From assembly GCF_000020585.3 (NCBI RefSeq), contig NC_011138.3, positions 1,004,815 through 1,068,814 on the forward strand: a stretch of 64,000 bases of DNA, given 5' to 3'. The notes beneath the pieces are model-generated. The model saw nothing but the letters and a program-made list of their open reading frames with translations. It searched no databases and was not told the origin of the DNA. The stretch comes from Alteromonas mediterranea DE (lineage in GTDB: Bacteria; Pseudomonadota; Gammaproteobacteria; Enterobacterales; Alteromonadaceae). The position numbers were made by a program, and so were the translations under genes. Below, in pieces: positions 50,563-59,378 of the stretch (position 1 is its first letter; each line of letters begins with the position of its first letter).

Positions 50563-51927
50563 CTACCGGCTATTGTTTACTACATAACAGGGCTCGTATG
50601 CCGTTCCGGGAAGCTTCATTCTATGCTGTTTTACAAATGACTCTAGCAAAGTATCAACTTTCTGCATAAGCGCACTATTTCCAGTGAGCTCAAAGGGGCC
50701 GTGTGCTTTAATTTGGGCGATGCCCTCTGCTTTCACATTTCCTGCCACTATGCCTGAAAACGCTTTACGTAAATTGGCGGCAAGATCGCTTTTGCTTTGG
50801 TCATGGTGAAGTTGCAAAGCTGCCATACTCTCATGTGTAGGAATAAACGGCTGTTGAAAGTCTTGCTCAACTTTTAATGACCAGTTAAAACTAAATGCAT
50901 CACCCATCGCGCCTCTGAACTTCTTAACTTTTTCAAGTTGAAGCCTCATGGTTCGCGCCACTTCCTCAGGATCGTCGATAATAATTTGGTACTTCGATTG
51001 TGCTTCTGCACCTAATGTCGCGCCAACAAACGCATCAATGGCTTCGAAATATTCCTCGCTTCCCGCTGGCCCAGTTAAAATAAAAGGAAACGGCTGCTGA
51101 GCGTTGCGCTCGTTCATCAATATACCGAGCAAGTACAGCAGCTCTTCGGCTGTACCAACACCACCAGGAAAAACAACGATACCGTGACCTAAGCGAACAA
51201 AGGTTTCTAAACGCTTTTCTATATCCGGCATGATGATCAGTTCATTGACGATAGCATTGGGGGGTTCTGCGGCTATAATACTTGGTTCAGAAATACCAAT
51301 GTAACGACCTGATTTATGACGCTGTTTCGCATGGCCAATAGTTGCACCTTTCATTGGCCCCTTCATCGCGCCAGGTCCGCATCCGGTGCAAATATTCATG
51401 TCGCGAAGGCCTAGTTGATAGCCCACTTCTTTGGTGTACTTATACTCAACTTGGTTTATCGAGTGGCCACCCCAGCATACAACGGTATTTACTCCATCAT
51501 TGCCCTCTAAGGCTTTTGCATGGCGAAGCATGTCAAAAACCATATCGGTAATTTCACTTCCTTCCGCAGGTGCAGTTTGGTGAAGAAACGCATACTTGTT
51601 ACCCATGTAAAGCAAATCGCGAAGTACGGCAAATAAGTGCTCGTGCACGCCGCGTACTAACGTGTCATCTACAAAAGCCACTTCAGGTGGGTTAACTAAT
51701 TCAATCTTAACCCCTCGCTCTCGACGAATAAGCTTTATTTCAAAGTTTTCATAAGGCGCAAAAAGGGCTTCGAAATTATCTTCGTCAACGCCGCTGTTTA
51801 AAACCGCCAGACAGCAGTTTCTAAACATAGCAAAGAGCTCACTATTTGTAGCATCCTGAAGACGGGCGACTTCGACTTGAGATAGCTGGCTCATCCAGCC
51901 AACGGGGTTTAGCTGCACTTTCTTCAT
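50563..51927 (-). CDS. ppnN: Pyrimidine/purine nucleotide 5'-monophosphate nucleosidase PpnN
   Basis: Cleaves nucleoside monophosphates to base and ribose-5-phosphate (E. coli YgdH, a (p)ppGpp-binding enzyme). 454 aa, the same as E. coli. N-terminal RNCCLAVLNSGVDEDNF, RRERGVKIELVNPPE; then the LOG/Rossmann region with GPGAMKGPMKGATIGHAKQR and the active-site motif FPGGVGTAEELLYLLG. It belongs to the conserved ppnN-queF-syd-csrB-yqcC-truC-yqcA block. Confidence 0.96.
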   Translation of the reverse strand: MKKVQLNPVGWMSQLSQVEVARLQDATNSELFAMFRNCCLAVLNSGVDEDNFEALFAPYENFEIKLIRRERGVKIELVNPPEVAFVDDTLVRGVHEHLFAVLRDLLYMGNKYAFLHQTAPAEGSEITDMVFDMLRHAKALEGNDGVNTVVCWGGHSINQVEYKYTKEVGYQLGLRDMNICTGCGPGAMKGPMKGATIGHAKQRHKSGRYIGISEPSIIAAEPPNAIVNELIIMPDIEKRLETFVRLGHGIVVFPGGVGTAEELLYLLGILMNERNAQQPFPFILTGPAGSEEYFEAIDAFVGATLGAEAQSKYQIIIDDPEEVARTMRLQLEKVKKFRGAMGDAFSFNWSLKVEQDFQQPFIPTHESMAALQLHHDQSKSDLAANLRKAFSGIVAGNVKAEGIAQIKAHGPFELTGNSALMQKVDTLLESFVKQHRMKLPGTAYEPCYVVNNSR

Positions 51928-51938
51928 ATATCTACATC

Positions 51939-53495
51939 CTACACGTCAGTGCTTAAATCGGTGACAACAAGGTTGCGACCACTTCGTTTAGCTTTATAAA
52001 GATACTCATCGGCGCGCTCGAAGACAGACTCTGTAGTGTCATCCTGACCAAAGCATGTAGCGCCAAAAGAGGCGGTAATTTTTACTTTTTCTTGTTTGAA
52101 CTTAAATGGCATTGCGGCTAGCTTGGTTCTAACTTCATTAAGCTTTTTATCTATGTCCGCCATTTCGGCATCAGGCAAAAGCATGACAAACTCTTCTCCG
52201 CCCCATCTGGCAACAAAATCATTTTCCGAGAGGCTTTGCTTTAAAAACTTACTGACGACTTGCAGTGTTTTATCCCCAGTGGCATGGCCAAACCTATCGT
52301 TTATAGATTTGAAGTGATCGATATCGACTACGGCAACCGCCAGCGAATGACCGTTAGATTTAAAACGGGTATAGGCTGTCTCAAGTCTCTCGTTATAGGC
52401 CTGTCTATTTGGAAGGCGGGTAAGTGGATCGGTTCGACTCTGCATCGCCTGTTCAGCAAGCTTCTTCTTGTAAACACTGGTTTGCTGCTGCAGGGTATCT
52501 ATTCTCGATTGCATTGAGGATAGCAGGGCCATTATTGCCTCTTGCCCCTGCTCGTCGCTATCTTGTTGTTCGCTAAGTGCTGTGACGAGTTTTTCAACGC
52601 AAAACTGCGTTTGTTCTTTTAATGCCTCAAAAGACTCGCTTTCCGACATGGCCTCTTCGATATGGCTGATATGGCGTTTAAGTTGTTCATTACCCACCTG
52701 CCTTTGCTCAAATTGACTCTTACTATTTTCTATGGTGTTACTTACATCGTTACTTACTTCGCTAAGTGAGCGGTGAAGGCTTTGAATTACTTTGCCTGTC
52801 AAACTTGCTTCAGACATAGCGTCTTGCACAATCATTCGCAAAATTACGACACAACTTTTAAGTAACTGTTCTTTATCCATGCCCTCATCAAGACGCTGTT
52901 TGATATCGGTCAGCTGATGGTCGTCAGGTTTTTTCTGCGCGTAAGACGTGATTAAGTGGTTAAGTTCAACCAATATTGAACGATAGTGAGGATTTTCATC
53001 TTGCGGTGCGTGAGCTTTTGTATCGTCCTTACCGCTATGGCTATTTTCACCTGAGTCAATTGGCGATAGTCCAACCATTTCTTTGTTTAGCGCAATACGG
53101 TGTAGCGCTATGGCTTTGGCATAGAGTTTATAGATACTGAATATATCGCCAATAGGCTGATTCAGTTTGATCAGCTCTTGCGTGGTCAAGCCTTTTAATT
53201 CACTGTCTTCAAATACAATTTTTTGCAGTTGTTTCATGGCATCTTCAAGAGATGAAACCGTATCAACACTGTATTTGCGCAGGGTGATTTCCTGATGCTG
53301 GAGCGACTTGTTTAGCTTTTCAATACTAACAGTAGCAAGGCTAAAGTTAGGGGTGCCAGAAAGATGCCCTCGCAACACCTTTAGCTCGGTATCTATTTTG
53401 TCCGAGAAGCCTTCATAAAACGCAGAGAGCTTTACAATAAACTGACAAAGAAGCGTGTTGTTTTGCTTTAGGGTTTGTAATTGTTTTGCTTCCAT
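51939..53495 (-). CDS. Diguanylate cyclase with coiled-coil N terminus
   Basis: A 518-aa cytoplasmic protein. Residues 1-340 are helical and coiled-coil rich (KQLQTLKQNNTLLCQF, SRIDTLQQQTSVYKKKLAEQ) with no named sensor. The C-terminal GGDEF domain is complete: DPLTRLPNRQAYNERL, DIDHFKSINDRFGHATGD and active site WGGEEF. It should make c-di-GMP. The inhibitory I-site RxxD expected five residues before GGEEF reads SEND, so product feedback is probably missing. It stands 11 nt upstream of ppnN in an otherwise conserved order. Confidence 0.92.
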   Translation of the reverse strand: MEAKQLQTLKQNNTLLCQFIVKLSAFYEGFSDKIDTELKVLRGHLSGTPNFSLATVSIEKLNKSLQHQEITLRKYSVDTVSSLEDAMKQLQKIVFEDSELKGLTTQELIKLNQPIGDIFSIYKLYAKAIALHRIALNKEMVGLSPIDSGENSHSGKDDTKAHAPQDENPHYRSILVELNHLITSYAQKKPDDHQLTDIKQRLDEGMDKEQLLKSCVVILRMIVQDAMSEASLTGKVIQSLHRSLSEVSNDVSNTIENSKSQFEQRQVGNEQLKRHISHIEEAMSESESFEALKEQTQFCVEKLVTALSEQQDSDEQGQEAIMALLSSMQSRIDTLQQQTSVYKKKLAEQAMQSRTDPLTRLPNRQAYNERLETAYTRFKSNGHSLAVAVVDIDHFKSINDRFGHATGDKTLQVVSKFLKQSLSENDFVARWGGEEFVMLLPDAEMADIDKKLNEVRTKLAAMPFKFKQEKVKITASFGATCFGQDDTTESVFERADEYLYKAKRSGRNLVVTDLSTDV

Positions 53496-53571
53496 AATCT
53501 CGACTTTATTCTAACTCGCCGCTAACGCAGCGATTTAGCTGACTAAAATATGCTTACTTTCACCATTTATA

Positions 53572-54432
53572 TTACTGACGCGCTTGACGGTGATTGGCAT
53601 AAGGCGCTTCATAATTTGAACGAAAAGGGTTGATGTCTAATCCACCTCTTCGCGTATATCGCGCGCATACTGTTAGTTTGTCCGGCTTACAATGAAACAT
53701 AATGTCGTTATAAATACGCTCTACACACTGTTCGTGAAACTCATTGTGCTGTCTAAAACTAATCAGATACTTTAAAAGCCCTTCGTGTTCAATGGCTTTT
53801 CCTTCGTATTTAATTTGAATACTAGCCCAATCTGGCTGACTTGTGATTAAACAATTCGACTTAAGTAAGTGAGAGACCAGTGTTTCTTTTACTTTTTTAT
53901 CGTCTTTGCTGGTAAAAAGGTATTGTGTAGTGGGCGAGTATGTCTCGATATCTACATCAAGTTCGTCTAATAGCGTGCCTTCAAACTCTTTAAATTGCAG
54001 TTCGGTAAATTGTTTTGGCAAAATTAGATTGACGTTTACTGGCTCACCAGCACATGCAGATAAATCTTTCTGAAGTACTTTTTGAACGTCCTCTGCAGAG
54101 CGGAATTTAGTTTGATTGAAACTATTCAAATACAGCTTGAAGGATTTCGACTCAATTAAGTTTTCTGAAGTAATAGGGACGTGGCATTCTAGAATAGCCA
54201 CGTTGGGCTTACCCTTTAGGTTTAACCAAGAAAGTTCATAACCTGTCCAAGTATCGATACCGCTAAAAGGCAGTTCAGCACCCGTCAGGTTTAATGTATC
54301 ACGACTTAAGCTACGTGGAACGCCTTGCAGCAAACTGGGGTTGTATTCAAATTCGTAGTCAACCTGTTTGCCGAGAGAGAGGTCGTCAGGCGCAGTGATA
54401 ATAATTTTGTTAGGTGAGTTGTCAGTCGACAT
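53572..54432 (-). CDS. queF: NADPH-dependent 7-cyano-7-deazaguanine reductase
   Basis: Reduces preQ0 to preQ1 in queuosine synthesis. At 286 aa it is the long two-module form (E. coli 282). The QueF motif is ESKSFKLYLNSFN; the catalytic Cys and Asp are seven residues apart in SNCLITSQPDWAS; a late CVERIYNDIMFHCKP and ARYTRRGGLDINPFRS complete the family. Divergent from syd, as in E. coli. I saw no preQ1 riboswitch in the short upstream gap. Confidence 0.97.
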   Translation of the reverse strand: MSTDNSPNKIIITAPDDLSLGKQVDYEFEYNPSLLQGVPRSLSRDTLNLTGAELPFSGIDTWTGYELSWLNLKGKPNVAILECHVPITSENLIESKSFKLYLNSFNQTKFRSAEDVQKVLQKDLSACAGEPVNVNLILPKQFTELQFKEFEGTLLDELDVDIETYSPTTQYLFTSKDDKKVKETLVSHLLKSNCLITSQPDWASIQIKYEGKAIEHEGLLKYLISFRQHNEFHEQCVERIYNDIMFHCKPDKLTVCARYTRRGGLDINPFRSNYEAPYANHRQARQ

Positions 54433-54579
54433 AAGAACCTTTTATATAGCGACTAGGATGCGAAAGACTATATGCGCTATTTCCGAAGCTCGTTCGATAA
54501 ATCGCGTTCCATTCGCCCTAGTATTGACTTAACGGTGTAGTTGTATAGTGTACCCCAAAAATACGTAGGTAACGTCATA

Positions 54580-55125
54580 ATGGCTCTAACAATTTCAGCA
54601 CAATTAGATAAATTTGTATCATCTTATGTCGAACACGCTAAAGGCGAGGGCCTTAAAATTGCGTTTGATAGCGAATGGCCATCACCCTGCTATGAAGAAA
54701 CCGCAAAGGATGGTGAGTTAGTTGAGTGGGCACCTAAACGACAAAGCCCGCCATTGTCGTTCAATAACGTGGAAGACGCCTTATCGTTGAAACTACATGC
54801 TGATTATTGCTGTTACTTTACAACCTACTACAGTGATAATTTAAAAGCCAAAGCGCCCCAAGGCGATTGTGAGTTGCTACAGGTATTTAACCGTGAAGAC
54901 TTTGAACGACTTCAACAAAACTTGATTGGCCATTTGTTAATGAAGCAGCGATTAAATCAAGCGCCTACGCTTTTCTTTGGGCTTACCGATGAGGAAGATT
55001 TTATTCTAACCGTCATTAATGAAACGGGTGAAGTCGCCCTCGAGCAAGTAGGCCAAGCACCAACACAGATCCTCGCCAACTCCCTGGCTGAGTTTATAGA
55101 GCAACTTTCACCATTAAACGCATAG
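54580..55125 (+). CDS. syd: SecY-interacting protein Syd
   Basis: Peripheral cytoplasmic protein that binds SecY and can check translocon quality. 181 aa from the ATG at 54580, the same length as in E. coli, with AGGT nine nt ahead; a TTG at 54541 is in frame but extends beyond the family. Conserved phrases: LDKFVSSYVEHA, SEWPSPCYE, WAPKRQSPPLSFNNVEDAL, LHADYCCYFTTYYSDNL and LANSLAEFIEQLSP. Confidence 0.95.
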   Translation: MALTISAQLDKFVSSYVEHAKGEGLKIAFDSEWPSPCYEETAKDGELVEWAPKRQSPPLSFNNVEDALSLKLHADYCCYFTTYYSDNLKAKAPQGDCELLQVFNREDFERLQQNLIGHLLMKQRLNQAPTLFFGLTDEEDFILTVINETGEVALEQVGQAPTQILANSLAEFIEQLSPLNA

Positions 55126-55147
55126 CTTTTCTCGTGTAGGCGATAGG

Positions 55148-55450
55148 CTATTGCCCGGGTGTGATTTGCTTAAGCGCCCGTTTTAGCTCTGCAACTTCAT
55201 TCTCTAGCGCTTCCACACGCGCAGACAGCGCGCTGTGATCCTTTCTCTCGGTTTGTGGCAAAGGTTGCGTTTCAGTAGAAGTCTCAAGGGTTGGTTTATG
55301 GGCGTTAAAGCGCTTTATGGCTTCTATCGCGTCAGTCACAGACACTTTAAACGGCGCCTTTGAACGCAAAATGCCTACTGAAGGCGTTTTACCCTCTTTG
55401 TACATTTGAACGCACAAAAGGTGTAGCTGCTGTAAATTTGAATTACTCAT
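55148..55450 (-). CDS. Small coiled-coil protein, hypothetical
   Basis: A 100-aa soluble protein. The N-terminal half looks like a compact helical domain, LQQLHLLCVQMYKEGKTPSVGILRSKAPFKVSVTDAIEAIKRF, loosely reminiscent of a KfrA-type DNA-binding fold. The C-terminal third is a short coiled coil (ALSARVEALENEVAELKRALKQI). Convergent with syd. Function unknown; a nucleic-acid-binding role is only a guess. The 55451-55819 gap upstream is AT-rich with no other feature recognised. Confidence 0.72.
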   Translation of the reverse strand: MSNSNLQQLHLLCVQMYKEGKTPSVGILRSKAPFKVSVTDAIEAIKRFNAHKPTLETSTETQPLPQTERKDHSALSARVEALENEVAELKRALKQITPGQ

Positions 55451-55819
55451 AAGTAAGTGGTGCTTAACGTTTTATCATCTTGTCAGTGTAGCTTGTTCGT
55501 ATAGTCAATTTCACTAATAAGTTACTGTTTTCACTATTTAAACGATAGTTTTCTTTTTTCATAATCTTAAAATTCCATACTTTTCAATGTGTTAAGTTTT
55601 GGCCTCATTCTTGTTTGCTATGTCTTTAAGTAAGCGTGAATGCCAGTGGACATTTATTGCTGATTTCGAGGTAGTAAACGCGATTCAGTGTAAGTTCACA
55701 AAGCGAGCGTAATATCTTGAAGATAAAAGAGGTTGGTGACCGTAGAAGTACGTCAAAGGACAGCAGGCTCTTAACACTTAAAATAAAAAATATCACACAT
55801 AAAAAAATAAGGAATTCCC

Positions 55820-56185
55820 ATGAAAATTGTTCTTCTTTCTTTAGCTTTAGCATCGTCAGTGCTTTTGTCGGGTTGCGTTGTATCTGTTGGTGGTGGATCT
55901 GACAGTCACTATGGCGCTGACTGGGAAGATAGAGAATTCAACAACCGTAAACATATTGCTAACCTCGAAACAGGCACAAGCTATGAAAGTGTACTTAGAA
56001 AAATGGGCGTTGCAGATTTCAATGAACTGTTTGAAAAGCAAGATGGAACTTATCGCGTGCTGTATTACCGTACGCAAAAAACCATGGGAGATGGGATTAC
56101 CACAAAAGATGAGTGTACGCCGCTTGTGTTTAGAAATAGTGAGCTTGTAGGGTGGGGAGACAGTGCTTATAGCTTAATGCACTAA
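55820..56185 (+). CDS. DUF3192 lipoprotein
   Basis: A 121-aa lipoprotein with lipobox LLSGC (Cys at about residue 19). The mature domain, DWEDREFNNRKHIANLETGTSYESVLRKMG, RVLYYRTQKTMGDGITTKDECTPLVF and GWGDSAYS, is the same as that of the anchored protein at 50013-50387. The AAGGAA ribosome site is close to the ATG. Single gene; SmpA/OmlA-like fold suspected, role unknown. Confidence 0.88.
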   Translation: MKIVLLSLALASSVLLSGCVVSVGGGSDSHYGADWEDREFNNRKHIANLETGTSYESVLRKMGVADFNELFEKQDGTYRVLYYRTQKTMGDGITTKDECTPLVFRNSELVGWGDSAYSLMH

Positions 56186-56402
56186 GCACTTAGCCTAATT
56201 TAACGTTACTGAATCAAGGTTTCAAAATTAGCGTGCAACAATAAATGTTAATAAGAGGTTAACATTTGAGGGGTTTTCACGTAGGCTAAAGTTTGTACAG
56301 TTTGAGTGGCCGGTCGAGTTTTCTACTAAACAGGATCGCTTTTGTCACTTTTACTGTATTGGTTATGATCAACCTAAACAACTTTGCGTTCGAGGAGCCC
56401 CT

Positions 56403-57050
56403 ATGAGTACCGAAGCAATAAACAGCGCGTTCGCGCCCCTTAATGATACGGTTAAGGCTATATACCTCTGTGTAGACGATCTCAAAGTTGCCGCCTCTAT
56501 TCTTTATAATGCCTATGTCGATGATCCGCTATTTATTGATATTTTTCAGGCGGAGAAAGATGGCTATGAAAGTCGCCTACGCTCGGCTATTCGTGAAGAG
56601 TTAAATGCCTTTTGGGTGGCAGAACAACCTATGATAGGGCTTTTTGATGAGGACAGGTTAATCGCAGTGGCTTGTTTGACTGCACCAGATGCTGCGTTTG
56701 GCGCAGGTCGATATTGGCACTGGCGACTGCGAATGTTATTAACAGCGGGTCTATTCGGCACTAAACAGATGCTCGAAAAAGAGGAAAAAGTAAGAGCACT
56801 GGTTCCGGCAGATAACTTTCACATGCTAAGTTTCATTGCCGTTCACCCTGACTATCAACATCACGGTCTCGGGCATATATTGTTAGGCGCCATAGATAGC
56901 GTGATTGAAGATGACGAGAAAAGTGAGGGGGTCTCAGTGTTTGTTACTATTGAAAAGCACCGTTCATTTTTTAACGACGACAATTATAAGGTTGTAGGTC
57001 AGTTGAGCTTATCGCACGTTAAAGGCAACGTGATGTATAGAGCGAAGTGA
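56403..57050 (+). CDS. GNAT-family N-acetyltransferase
   Basis: A 215-aa acetyltransferase of unknown substrate. The acetyl-CoA binding motif A is MLSFIAVHPDYQHHGLGHILLGA at residues 141-163, with a later strand VFVTIEKHRSFFNDDNYKVVGQ. A central membrane-like stretch (GRYWHWRLRMLLTAGLFGTKQML) is probably an amphipathic helix. It starts with GAGGAG eight nt before the ATG. Directly upstream of the csrB regulatory region. Confidence 0.85.
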   Translation: MSTEAINSAFAPLNDTVKAIYLCVDDLKVAASILYNAYVDDPLFIDIFQAEKDGYESRLRSAIREELNAFWVAEQPMIGLFDEDRLIAVACLTAPDAAFGAGRYWHWRLRMLLTAGLFGTKQMLEKEEKVRALVPADNFHMLSFIAVHPDYQHHGLGHILLGAIDSVIEDDEKSEGVSVFVTIEKHRSFFNDDNYKVVGQLSLSHVKGNVMYRAK

Positions 57051-57132
57051 ACGCTATTTAACCAATATTAACGCGCTACCGATCAATTACCCGCCTTCTT
57101 CTTTTTCTTTACGCACAATTTACTACGGCGTT

Positions 57133-57150
57133 TGTACGATATGTCCTACA
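57133..57150 (+). promoter_or_regulatory. GacA/UvrY-type activator box upstream of csrB
   Basis: TGTACGATATGTCCTACA, an 18-bp imperfect palindrome that matches the TGTAAG-N6-CTTACA consensus at ten of twelve fixed positions and keeps the central AT. It lies about 170 bp before the likely csrB start, similar to the distance seen for rsmY/rsmZ. A second, shorter palindrome TGTAATTCTACA is at 57274-57285. Confidence 0.72.
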
Positions 57151-57317
57151 AATGCTGTGCGTAATCTTACCTAAATCATGCAAGATGAAATTAGACTAAA
57201 GTATAAAGTTATTGATTACATTGGCTTTTTCTGAATTTAGTCAAAAGTCGTACAAAAAACTTCCTGAAATTATTGTAATTCTACATGGCGGTAATAATTG
57301 GAAGGGATACTATTAAT

Positions 57318-57946
57318 GCGTCACAAGGAAACACGACGAGTCACGGATTGAGCAAGGAAATCTTTCAAGGAAAGGGTTAGGACAACTTAAGGATGAGATT
57401 CTCACATGGCAGTGAGGTAAAGGAAAAGGAACGCAGTGAGGAAACTGCAACGATAGGGACATTGTAAGGAATACCAAAGGATAAAGGACATGTTGTGTGA
57501 TAGGACTGTCACGACAGGATGTAACAAGGGATTAAGGATTAAGACTAGCGGTAGCTAGGGGCAAGGAGCCAATGGCAAGGAAAAGCCGAATAAGGATTTT
57601 CAGTTTGCATGGACGAGCAAACCAGGGAAGAAGAGAGGGACACGCTAAAGGATTAGCGAAGCTGTAGCAGGATGTACAGCATACAAAGGACGAGGGAAGG
57701 GAGTGCCGGCGGAGTCTGGCGAGGACAGCCTCAGGATGAGGAGCACTGTATGAACGATGTACAGTAGTCAAGGAGCAAAGGAAAGGGACCTACGCACGGA
57801 AGGGTAGCTCGCACAGGATTGCGCGAGAGTAGATGGAAAGGGGCGTATACGGATTTTAATCGGGATGATTTTAGTCGCAAAGGATAGCGGAGAAGGATAC
57901 TCAAAATTCCAGGAAAAAGGGGAGCCCATAGGTTCCCCTTTTTTTT
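57318..57946 (+). ncRNA. csrB: CsrB-family CsrA-sequestering small RNA, unusually long
   Basis: About 610-630 nt with no coding potential, carrying about 29 AGGA and about 45 GGA motifs by eye. Many sit in perfect hairpin loops: GCAGT-GAGGAA-ACTGC (57433), GTTTGC-ATGGACGA-GCAAAC (57603), CGCTAA-AGGA-TTAGCG (57643), GCTGTA-GCAGGATG-TACAGC (57661), CCTC-AGGAT-GAGG (57729). This is the CsrB/RsmZ architecture that titrates CsrA. It ends in a strong terminator and lies between syd and yqcC, as csrB does in E. coli (369 nt). The 5' end is uncertain by perhaps 20 nt. Confidence 0.93.
57914..57946 (+). terminator. csrB intrinsic terminator
   Basis: GGGGAGCC-cata-GGTTCCCC (8 bp with one G-T pair) followed by eight T residues. 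Ends the csrB transcript. Confidence 0.95.
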
Positions 57947-58024
57947 GGTGTGTTTTTTAAGTGCATTTTTGCCACCGCTAAATAGCGTTAGCGCATTGCG
58001 AGCACATCTTAAAAATGCGATCTA

Positions 58025-58327
58025 TCACACGCGATGAGGTGGCACCTCAGTACGCAAGACGCGAATACCTACCAATTCCACTTGACCGGTGTATCTATCT
58101 TCGCCGTTGCTGGAAAATTCAAAATTAAACTTGCTGTGCCAGTCAGGCTTCCCGTATTTGAATGTGAAGCGCGTTTTTGCTCTTGCAACACTTAACAGCT
58201 GCAAATTGTTAGAATTACAATACTGTTTAAGATAAACGTTGGTTCGCTCAGAGATCCCTCGTATACGCCAAAATTGATAGCCAGTGAAACCAATGATTAG
58301 CCAAATAACAAGCTCAAGTAACGTCAT
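58025..58327 (-). CDS. DUF3301 single-pass membrane protein
   Basis: A 100-aa protein with one N-terminal helix (LLELVIWLIIGFTGYQFW), then a small beta-rich domain: ERTNVYLKQYCNSNNLQLLSVAR, FTFKYGKPDWHSKFNFEFSSNGEDRYTG. This is the DUF3301 pattern. It starts 1 nt after the DUF3549 gene, so they form a pair. Function unknown. Confidence 0.85.
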   Translation of the reverse strand: MTLLELVIWLIIGFTGYQFWRIRGISERTNVYLKQYCNSNNLQLLSVARAKTRFTFKYGKPDWHSKFNFEFSSNGEDRYTGQVELVGIRVLRTEVPPHRV

Positions 58328-58328
58328 T

Positions 58329-59378
58329 TTACTTTCTCGCCTGTTCGAAGAGTTGTTTAAACGCGCTTTTTAACAGCGCTGGGTTAGCCTCTGAGTGCAG
58401 TAAAGTCAGCACTTGTCGGCGAAGCTTAGGAATCTGTACTAAATCAGAAAAGAAACCAGCAAACAAGGCGCCTTTGTGTCCTTCCTTCTCATCAACTTTT
58501 GCTGCTTGTTCAAAAAACTTCGTGAGTAGTAATGGCTCCATTTGCTCGAAGTGACGTGCTGCTATCACACTGAGAATATCGAGTCGTTGTGATGTGTCTT
58601 TACTTAAAAGGTCAAGCAATTTGCTATTAATATCTGTGTTAAACACGCTTTGTGACGTGCTGCGCAAAGCCGAGAGATTAATACTGTCTTGCCTGTCTAT
58701 CTCGGCCATGAACGCGGATAAAAGTTCGTCGGGCAAGGCTACGCTTTCGCACATTTCCATCAGCGTATTTAAAAAGACGTCCGCGTAGAGTGAGTAATTA
58801 TGTTCAATAGCCTTAATGAGCGCTGCTTTCTTTGGGTGTAGGTTCAGGCTATGAACAAAGTCAGCCACACTTTGCATGGTAATTTGCTGCCAGTCCACGA
58901 GCTGTGGCGCCTGAATATAAGCTTCAACTTTTTGTGCATCTTCATTTAGCGGCTGATTGAGCCTACATTTTACTAGCGCGTTAAACTGAGCAAGCTGAGA
59001 TTGATTGGGAACAAATGAGTAGGGATTATCGGGCAAAGACTGTGCTTTCTCAGTATCTTCTGCGATGGATTGCCCTAATGCATCTACAATAATTTCTAAA
59101 AAGTGGTTTCTTGCTGCTGCCACTACAAGCCCTTGCTCGTCAAGAGGAAGCTTTACAAACCAAATATAGTGTTGTGATGATGCGTTTTTATTCCAAAAAA
59201 CGATGCCAAACCACCCGTGTTTTTGGCGAGGGTAGGGCGCATAGGCACTAGCGTTTTCTATTTCAAGAAACGTTTGGTTATCGATTGGTACAAGGCGCCG
59301 CCCAAGGTCAAAGACCTGATACTCAGTGCCGGCATGTAATAAAAACTCACTGATTGAATTGATACTGTTAGCGCTCAT
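58329..59378 (-). CDS. DUF3549 protein
   Basis: A 349-aa soluble protein from the ATG at 59378, with GGAACGAG in front; a TTG at 59390 is in frame but overlaps this site. Conserved phrases SISEFLLHAGTEYQVFDLGRR, HGWFGIVFWNK, IWFVKLPLDEQGL and helix-rich repeats later (LLKSAFKQLFEQ). I assign it to DUF3549 from these N-terminal segments. Function unknown; paired with the DUF3301 gene. Confidence 0.82.
   Translation of the reverse strand: MSANSINSISEFLLHAGTEYQVFDLGRRLVPIDNQTFLEIENASAYAPYPRQKHGWFGIVFWNKNASSQHYIWFVKLPLDEQGLVVAAARNHFLEIIVDALGQSIAEDTEKAQSLPDNPYSFVPNQSQLAQFNALVKCRLNQPLNEDAQKVEAYIQAPQLVDWQQITMQSVADFVHSLNLHPKKAALIKAIEHNYSLYADVFLNTLMEMCESVALPDELLSAFMAEIDRQDSINLSALRSTSQSVFNTDINSKLLDLLSKDTSQRLDILSVIAARHFEQMEPLLLTKFFEQAAKVDEKEGHKGALFAGFFSDLVQIPKLRRQVLTLLHSEANPALLKSAFKQLFEQARK

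Noticed and set aside
57745..57765. LexA-like palindrome ACTGTA...TACAGT inside csrB
   Set aside because: The spacing is 9 nt, too long for a CTGT-N8-ACAG box; it is a hairpin stem of the RNA.
57532..57771. 79-codon minus-strand frame inside csrB
   Set aside because: Composition reflects the antisense of GGA repeats (Ser/Leu/Pro-rich); no start signal; csrB structure explains the DNA.
57318..57900. Repeated GGA units as a possible CRISPR or tandem repeat array
   Set aside because: Spacing is irregular, units are 4-6 nt in different hairpins, no conserved repeat of 23 nt or more and no cas genes.
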